64,000 nucleotides of DNA from Trichuris trichiura (Eukaryota; Nematoda; Enoplea; Trichinellida; Trichuridae), in contig JBAJFE010000042.1 in NCBI GenBank assembly GCA_037903355.1, forward strand, positions 3,546,001 through 3,610,000, given 5' to 3'. This document shows positions 56,661 to 64,000 of this stretch, piece by piece. The notes below the pieces were generated by a model, which ran no database searches, was not told where the DNA came from, and was given only the letters and a program-made list of their open reading frames with translations. Position 1 is the first letter of the stretch; each line of letters begins with the position of its first letter. Both the position numbers and the translations under genes were made by a program.

Positions 56661-57910
56661 ATAGAAAAATGATTGATGGAGATGATAATATGAGCAGAAT
56701 CCATTACAACCATTGCATTCAAAGCATTGTAACCGTTGATCATTAGCTCCTTGAGTGTCTGATAGTCACGCGGTCGTCAGTTGCCGCAGAGGAGTTTTCT
56801 AATTTTTTTCATCTTCTGCTTCCCGTGGAGCTCATTAGCTGTCAACTCATTCTGTTGACAAACATGTTTGAAATCCTGATATTGGATTCCTTTAAAGCAG
56901 TGATTCTCAACGGGGGCCCTGGCCCAGGGGGAGTTGAAGGGGGCCCTGAATGCTAAGGGGACCCTTGGGGGTCCCCGGGTTGTGCCTGTACATCTTTTTT
57001 CTAATGTAACTTTTCTCACGAAAACAGAGAGTAAGCAATTTTTGAATATCACGGAGCATAGAGAAAGGAACTTGCCATCAGCCTAGCGTGGCCCTCCTAA
57101 ATCAATAGAACCCTGCTGCGTTCAAGCTAAGTCACTAACAATTCGCAGAAGCTCGCTGGATACTAAATGAGGCTGCGCAATTCCTCCATTTGGCGATGAC
57201 TTCACGACGACGAAAAAGTTTCGACCAGTTCCATATGACTAAGGAACCTTTTTGACCTACGTTCATTCACTCAGCAAAGAAGCGCAGTTACAGGTCGTCT
57301 GAAATTCTTAGACCGCGTGACTGAAAAGCATTGCCTACGTTTCAGAAATTAGATTTGGATTCGTTACTGTCTTTTCCATATGGCACAGACCGGTACAAAC
57401 ATGGAACTTTTAAATTGAAGAGTGTTAAAATGCAGATTAAAAGTTCGTTGTTAGCGTCAGTATTCACCAGATGGAAAAGACAACAGCAAATTCATTGTTG
57501 AAATCTTCGGCAAACTGTGTGTCACAGGTATTCTAAGAATCGCGAAAGAACCTCAAGCGAGAAAAGGGAAGAGCAGAACCACGCAAGAACAGAGGGGGGC
57601 CCTGAGGAATTGCGCGTCTCGAAAGGGGGTTCTGGCGCAGAAAAGGTTGGGAATCACTGCTTTAAAGCCTACCTAGCCGAGCGTGGTTGCCAATAATTTC
57701 GCAAACTTTAGAAAGATACACAAAGTATTTAAAATTACAGAGCAAATCTGCGATAAGTTTCCGCCAACCATGATGCATGCAGTGTTTCGATACGTCATTC
57801 CATGCTTCTACGGTGCTATTAATGGCCATTCTGAGGTTACAGGTTTTGATACAAATCGTAATCGCCTCTGTCACAGTTGAATTGCCGTTCGCTTATGCAT
57901 GACCATAGAA
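56660..57910 (-). pseudogene. Tigger/jerky-type transposase remnant split by a hAT element
   Basis: Minus strand 57874-57662 encodes STVEAWNDVSKHCMHHGWRK, the same block as in 40420-41082. After the inserted element (56898-57659) the next part follows: YQDFKHVCQQNELTANELHG and KQKMKKIRKLL, with stops. Order and strand agree with one old copy. Confidence 0.65.
56898..57659. mobile_element. hAT element with perfect 8-bp target duplication
   Basis: 762 bp, starting CAGTGATTCTCAACG and ending GGTTGGGAATCACTG, flanked by ctttaaag on both sides (56890-56897, 57660-57667). It interrupts the Tigger remnant. No intact transposase frame. Confidence 0.88.
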
Positions 57911-58653
57911 CGCGCATAAAATCAGAGCGCAGCTTGTGTGTTGCTCAGGCTGCATGAAAAATATAAGGAGGTTTTGCCGTACGCCCAGGCGTTCCAGGCG
58001 GTAAAATTGCGTAGGGCGAAAAATCAGAATCACGTTACGCTACAAAGTGCTACGATTCCAAAGCTGCGTTATGCGGTAACTACCTGTACAAGTTCCATGG
58101 GGTAAAAATTTGTCAATATTCCACTAAGCTCCTTATCAGAAGGAACATAAGCTTCTATTCGTTTTAAAATTAGTACGGGTATTTGTCACTCATGAAGCTA
58201 CACCTGGAAAATTAAGTCTTAAAACTGAAACGAAGTTAAAGTGCAAAAATAGAGTTGCGTATCATGCTCGATGATCATATTTTACCTTGCTTGATGTCGA
58301 CGGTGATGAATTTCATAGGCTCGGTTGACTATCCTGACTAGTACCTTGCTTTTGTACCTGGGACTTTGCTATCTTGCGAGCTCAGTGAAGCACTCCGTTT
58401 GCACTAACACTGTTTTGATAATCTTAGGTTTACAGCGAGACTTGGACCTGACCATTTCGACGTGATACCGTGATATGGCGTTTTCTATTTTCATTTATTC
58501 TTCTTCCTTATCTTTCTTGTTTAGTACAGACGTTTGTTTATTCATTTCTTGACTTCCCTTAGTCTCTCTCCTATCCATTTCCATTGGCCTTTTTCTTCTG
58601 AATTCCTTTTTTGTATTCCCCTTCTCCTTTTAGCGATTAATAATTTACATTTC
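57911..58653. other. No gene seen
   Basis: AT-rich intergenic sequence; the minus frame at 58542-58757 overlaps an LTR and is not believed. Confidence 0.4.
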
Positions 58654-58936
58654 TGTGGTATAAATGTTGTCATGCGACCAGGCAACCGACAACTGTCCCG
58701 CAGTTGCCGATGAAAACAGCCGATGGAGACCGTTCCCAGGTGACACCTGACGGCCATGATGCCTGATCCGCTACTGGGTGTGACCAGACCCGACTAAGAC
58801 GAAAGGACTAAATAGGTACCGGACAAACGACTGAAAGATGGACTTTTCGTTTGTCGTTTGGGGACGGTAGCCAACATTCTAGTTGAATAAAATGAGTGTT
58901 CACTTCTCTTGTTCTGTCGGTTTAACCTGCGCTACA
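58654..58936 (+). mobile_element. Probable solo LTR, family D
   Basis: 283 bp, TGTGGTATAA ... TGCGCTACA, with near-matching flanks atttc (58649-58653) and gtttc (58937-58941). A TATA-like box (ctaaatagg, about 58810) precedes a poly(A) signal (gaataaaatg, about 58887), in LTR order. Confidence 0.6.
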
Positions 58937-60373
58937 GTTTCGAGTCTTTGTTCTTTAAAATTACCAGCTTTAAGCTCAAAGTAAAACGAATCAAACGTGG
59001 CACAAATGTTCGATAACAAAAACCTATGCACCTATTCGTTACAAAGATCCTATTTTAAGGCAGACTTTAAACCCGTTTCGCATTACTTTGTGTCCGCATT
59101 GCGTTGTTGACACGGATGGCAGCGTCCGGTTAGCATTTGGACGTTGGCCAAAATCGCTGACCCAAACGCTAAAACCCTTGCATTTGTTCAAAACCAATTT
59201 TACTTTCCGTAAATTTCTTCAGCCCTATTAAAAAGACTCAGCAGCTGAAAAAGAACACGTGTCAGCGTTTATTCAAAGCTATCACTATGATCTGATTTGT
59301 AACATTCTAAAGAAGAAGAAGAAGATCATTTTCGGAAGCCTTCCGACCAACTGTAACAATGAGACGTTAAGTCACATTGACCTTCATTGCTCAGCAGGGC
59401 AACCCTACGAAGGCTAAATAACGTTAAAATCATTCTGTGATTATCGAAGGGATACATTTTCGAAAGTAAGAATTGACGATGTTAACACGTTGGTTCCATT
59501 GATTGCATTCGTCAACAACTGAAACACCATATTCCATTAATATTTAAGGACAAAGCTGAGTAAAGGCAACAGTATTCATCAATTCAGGCATCTCGTGCAA
59601 TTAAACTGTGGGAACGTTACATTCACAAATTAGCTTTTTCATTAAGGCCACGCAATTCCGTCAGCTTAGTATGACGGTTTCTTATTTAAAAGTAATATGC
59701 AACTGCGACTATTGCCGATTAGTGAGCAGTCGTCAGCAGGAGGTCACATCATACTGGTGCCCAATAAAACGTTCGCTTTTATTCTCCCAGCTGAATAGTC
59801 GTTATTAGCTGCCAACCAAAATTGAAATGCAACCGCAGCTATAACAAAATTTGTGCTCATCTTTCTGGCCCTCTAGATTACATCTGCTTCGCATAATTTT
59901 CCATTCTGATTCTTTTTTCATTTTCTCCCTGCTGTAACGCTACCGTCTTAACAAGGAGGTCCGCGTTTTGCCTGCATCAGGAAATGGGACAATAATTAAG
60001 GAAAATTTCATTACAGTGTAGTTGAAATGGTCGTAACGCTAATGGCTGCAAATTCCAAGGCAATCTTAAACCATACCGTGCAGAGCTCGCGACATGTCTG
60101 AAGATTGATATATTAATACTATAGCAAACAGGAAAAGGGCTATTCACTTTGTGAATAGCTGAGTTCCACAAAGGCCCTGCGTGTCTTCTTTGCCGTTTCG
60201 TAACACGCCAGTCATTAGCACTGGACTTTTACTTTTCCTTTTCCAGGCGGCTGTTGCACAGAGAATAATGACTTGTTAAATTTATGCCCCGTACTTCCCT
60301 GTACCTACTGAGCGGAAAACAGTATCTAAGGTTCAGTGTTCATTAGTAGGTCTGCATTATGGTATATATCAAA
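58937..60373. other. No gene seen; 3' flank of flp-14
   Basis: No supported frame. This lies downstream of the flp-14 stop codon and poly(A) signal. Confidence 0.4.
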
Positions 60374-60379
60374 TTTATT
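60374..60379 (-). terminator. Candidate poly(A) signal of flp-14
   Basis: AATAAA on the minus strand, about 95 bases after the stop codon. Confidence 0.55.
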
Positions 60380-60473
60380 AATTGGATTCAAATCCAAACC
60401 AGTCATTACGCTATGAGAGACGAAAGAAAAGCGATCGACTATGTAATACTCATTAACTGTGGACGGAAAGCCG

Positions 60474-62629
60474 TTAGCCGAAACGCAGATATTCGTGCTT
60501 CCTCTTGCCAAATCGAAGATATTCGTGCTTTCTTTTCCCAAATCGAAGATACTCATGTTTCCTCTTGTTTATGTCCACAAGGTAGCGTTCGTCTGTATCG
60601 ACGGGACGTTCGTTCGCAATACCTGTGAAGACTGAACGTAAATTGTGAACGATATAATAGTTACAGCAGTGTAACACAGCCGAACATCATTAACTCGACG
60701 CGGTTTAGATGAACAGGTTGCCAGAGTAGCGGTGATTCCTTTAGCTTTTACAGTACAGACATCCTTAACTCTTTATCAGAATTAAAGTTTCCTACAGGTC
60801 TGGTTAATAAAGAAAGAGGAAGCATTAAGCGAAAAGCATGCGAAACTTTGTTGAAGAATAGGTAAAAGAAATTATACACAATGAGTGGTGGAATATTCAT
60901 TCTGTTAAGTAAGAAACTTGACAGTACTATGACACTCAATAAACTGCAGAACAATCAGAGTTCTACAAACCATTAAAGTTATAAGCTAAATAGACAAAAC
61001 TGGATGCATACAAAGAAGGATGGGCAACGAAATCTCAAGCTAATAAGTCCCGTGTCAGATTAACAGCGTAGATGAGATTATTAATTGGCACTGCAATCAT
61101 CACATCATGCGGCTGCTGAATTTAATTAATAAATGAGCAGCTGCTTGTCTGAAACTTGTTGGAAACCAAGTCGTGGGTGAAACTATCGCAAGGCAAACAG
61201 TTTCTTTACGTCAAGCTTGCCCATACTTCACTAGCCTTTCATGTTAATTGCTTGTGAAGACTATATGTGAGGTAGCGAAATTCCCTGATTTACGATTGCC
61301 GAATTACTGGAGTTCAGGTGTGACAAAATTTAAACTGTCTACGTTTTAATTTTTAAGAATGATTTTATTGATATCTGCCTGACAAAGTTAAGTCACTCCT
61401 GGTTGGCAAGATTGCTAAGACTAGTCAAACAACTCAGTCCATTAAAGAACCAGCTCAAAAAAGCAACATTAATAATCCACCAATGGAATGGACGCAGAAG
61501 CTATTAACAATAAAGCTATTTTATTTTCAGTTTAGGTCAGTTATTGTTTAATGTGAGAAAAGTCTGGTCGCATCAGTTTTCTTCCGTTCACTTTATCTTC
61601 GAGATGATTTCATTGTTGTACTACTGTGAATATTTATTTCTCCTGAAGTCTTGTTTGGACGCTATTTCAGAGAGCTTTCATGAACGCCAGCTCATCTGCA
61701 CATTTAACGCCATCCTTATATTCATTGTGAAGAAGCCAGAAACTGTTAAAAGCAACGTTTTTTGTAACATAGCGGTGCTGCTTCATTTTTAGTAGGACAG
61801 TTCTTTACTCAATTAATGATAACATTACGCCTACAATTTCATGATTGAAAGTTCACCCATTTCTGGATGAGCAATCTGTCAGGAGAATGCATGCAGTACT
61901 GAACGAGCTAGAAAAGACAGTACTCTCGAGCAAACTTATTCCTTGGTCAATGCAGGAGAAAAAGCCATAACTGCGTAGCAGGCAGCTGAACGAAAATGAA
62001 TCCTGAAAGCTTCTCCTTCTCCGGTAGTTTCAGTGCTATTTTTTGTGGTAACAAATTGCTTAGCCAACAGTTCATGAGTTCTTTGTTGCGCTACTCAGGC
62101 AATTTGATTGTAACCAACGAAGATCTAGCAGTTTCGTCGAACATAATGGTAGTGTAGACAAGTAAAACGCTTAAAAACAAAGTTTTCGCTAGCTGGACTA
62201 GTTCTGTTAAAACGCTAACACAGCTAAGCTAATTTACCAGTTAAGTTATTGCTGTATGGTAATTAAACCCATTTGACATTGACCCGGAAGTTACTATAAC
62301 TTTCTAGCTTTAAAAAAATTTGGCCGTATTCATCTAATCCATTATGGTCAGTAGTGCATCGTATTAAATAAACCCAAAAATTAGACCAAGCGAAGGCCCG
62401 CTTTACCGCGTTGCTGCAAAGCTGCGTCGATAGCATCTTCCAGCACAGCTGAAGTTCGACCCATTTTAAGTACCACTTGCATCATTTCGCAAAGCTGGGC
62501 GTTGAATCTGTCTTCTTGAGATCGAAGCTGTGATGTTAGCAGCTCACTGCAGGTTCTTTCTTGTAGTTGGGCAACCACATTATGGTAAATCACAACTGCT
62601 AGGAATATCCAGAGCATTTTTGGCGTCAT
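60474..62629 (-). CDS. flp-14: FMRFamide-like neuropeptide precursor FLP-14 (KHEYLRF-amide)
   Basis: Two minus-strand exons, 62629-62407 and 60622-60474, join in phase 1 (CGCG|GTAAAG ... TTCACAG|GT) to give a 123-residue precursor. Residues 1-20 are a signal peptide ([20 protein letters not shown]). A helical spacer with two cysteines follows (TCSELL...[10 protein letters not shown]), then an acidic linker ([18 protein letters not shown]). The end is three copies of KHEYLRFG separated by KR, with the stop directly after the last glycine. Cleavage at KR and amidation at Gly would yield three identical KHEYLRF-amide peptides, known in nematodes as AF2/FLP-14, a strong muscle-acting neuropeptide. 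C. elegans flp-14 has more copies. The peptide identity is certain from sequence. The joining of the two exons across 1784 bases is inferred from phase, splice sites and precursor logic; ATG 62617 is an alternative start. A likely acceptor (tttctagcttacag) just upstream suggests a 5' UTR intron or trans-splice site. Confidence 0.88.
60623..62406 (-). other. flp-14: Large intron of flp-14
   Basis: 1784 bases with no recognised repeat or exon. A small open segment at 60752-60799 has splice-like ends but its phase does not fit. Much longer than the 45-70-base introns seen elsewhere in the window, so it may carry regulatory sequence. Confidence 0.5.
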
Positions 62630-64000
62630 TGTTACAACCAATCACTGTTCCTGTAAGCTAGAAAAGTAAGAAATTACATAGGCAGGCGGACAGAAGGCTT
62701 GACAATGCTGAATGTTGTGCTAAATGAAAATTTCTTGTCTCATGAAAACTTATTCGCCAGTCGGGTTCACTCGACGCATGTGACAAGTCTGATGATCTGA
62801 CGGCTATGCTAAGTAATCTAGCCTTTTCAGAGCAGTCACTCTTTAAACAGCTTTGCCTTATTTTCGGTTCCCCAGATTTGATGAAACCCATTTATCCAAC
62901 AAAAATTATCAGCTTCACTTACCAACTATTTGTCTCAAGTAAGTTTTAATTGTACTTGTGGGTCAGGCTGTTTGGTTCATTCAAGAAAGAAACCTTGCAG
63001 CGTCTGATAGTTTGTCACCGCAATGTCACAACATTATTGTAGAATATCTTTATATTGCCTTCGCTAAAGGTTTCGATAATTAATTTAGCAGTAAAATGGC
63101 ATAACTGGCGTTTGACTCCGATTGGATAATAAATAGCCAATGAGCCGGAAGTGTCTGTGAGCCTCAAGTGAAATCGGCACTGTGAGTTCCTTGTTTTGGC
63201 CTCTTATTCCCTGAACTGCTTTAAGCATACGTGAGAAAGTCTAATTCATCTGAATATTCCCAGTGGTTATAAACCTTATTTATCTGCGACTGAGAAATCT
63301 CTGGAGATGCAAAATTAACTAGTAATCAACGTCCACCGTTATTGGGTATCAGTACGAAATTGATTAAGCATAAAGAAAGAGTCAAACCTGCCCACTATAC
63401 AAGCATGAAGTACTGTTTCCATAATTGAATTAAAGGCCACCTCTAATTTTCCCCTGCAGCAAAAGTGCAAAAGTCAAGAACGTGTTAGACGTTCAACGTT
63501 CGCACCTCTAGAACTAAACTGGGTTGAAAAGTATGTGAACTGCATGCACCTGCAATGCACAACTTCATACAGCAAGAGGAATTAAATGCCTATAGTTTTC
63601 TTGGAGAAATGCAAGATCTCGAAATGTACATTGTTTACAATAAGCTATTCTGCAAATCGTTTTTTTCATTGACAGCTGAATGTACATTCACAATTACTAC
63701 TCTTGATTAAACATTATTGTTCTGTTAAACAAGTAAAGCTTCATGCTATTCTAAGCGTTGTAAGACCTTCGTTTAGTGAATAATAATGGCCAACAGAATA
63801 TATGATGACACTATTCTGTTCAGTCCTGAACCTTACAGGAAATGAGGGTTAATAGGCTCTGAAGTTATGAGCAGTATTTCAATGCTGAAAAGAGAGCAGG
63901 ATAGATCTTCAAGCTCCTGCGTAGATAAGAAACTTTCCAAATTAGTAACAACAGACATTGCACCAAGAAGAGCTGGTAATTCTTAACAATTTTTTTATGG
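62630..64000. other. Upstream flank of flp-14, no gene seen
   Basis: The acceptor at about 62650 implies 5' UTR or trans-splicing near the start. The minus frame at 62658-62891 has no recognisable domain. The rest is AT-rich intergenic sequence, presumably including the flp-14 promoter. Confidence 0.4.

Noticed and set aside
60359..60628. Plus-strand frame with a repeated motif
   Set aside because: It is the complement of the KHEYLRFG repeat exon; the repeat on the plus strand has no precursor logic.
60752..60799. Possible middle exon of flp-14
   Set aside because: Acceptor- and donor-like ends exist, but it ends in phase 2 while the repeat exon needs phase 1; direct joining to 62407 fits.
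1..64000. CRISPR array, tRNA or rRNA genes
   Set aside because: No regular short repeats with spacers, and no convincing tRNA or rRNA structure was recognised by eye; the genome is eukaryotic.

Overview
The window is eukaryotic and very probably from a nematode. The strongest evidence is a spliced minus-strand gene at 60474-62629 whose product ends in three tandem KHEYLRFG peptides, the FLP-14 (KHEYLRF-amide) neuropeptide known from nematodes. It is supported by a long secreted protein built from worm-type six-cysteine (WR1/Lustrin) modules, an NR4A nuclear receptor, and many introns of 45-70 bases. The short introns and the rich mix of DNA transposons, LTR elements and Penelope-like fragments would fit a clade I worm such as a whipworm; that last step is inference.

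Four host genes can be supported. (1) 12351-15148, plus: an NR4A/NHR-6-type nuclear receptor, seven coding exons, 613 residues, one GC-AG intron. (2) 29746-30475, minus: the 3' end of a secreted EB-module protein, three exons. (3) 34211-44996, minus: a large cysteine-module protein of at least 20 exons, 17 of them each carrying one module between phase-1 introns. (4) 60474-62629, minus: flp-14. The 5' ends of (2) and (3) were not found. Two weaker coding traces lie at 4719-5850 (minus) and 8869-9195 (plus).

Most of the rest is repeat-derived. 0-2.1 kb holds solo LTRs. 18.5-23.7 kb is a nested cluster: a Ty3/gypsy integrase remnant carrying a hAT insertion, next to a pogo/Tigger transposon that itself carries a hAT element and a Penelope-like palindrome. 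25-29 kb has a hAT element with exact target duplication, a Merlin-type transposase remnant, an LTR split by a palindrome, and a second palindrome. Two large introns of the cysteine-module gene (38.7-34.9 kb and 41.8-39.8 kb) hold nearly all the transposons found in that gene. 48.4-49.5 kb has two more palindromes; 52-59 kb holds LTR, pogo MITE, Tigger and hAT copies.

The most unusual theme is a set of near-perfect palindromes and half-palindromes sharing a box CTGATGA, a variable but mostly self-complementary stem, then GAAAGCT. This resembles the hammerhead-ribozyme core reported at the ends of Penelope-like elements, although a canonical cleavage site was not seen. No rRNA, tRNA or CRISPR array was recognised.
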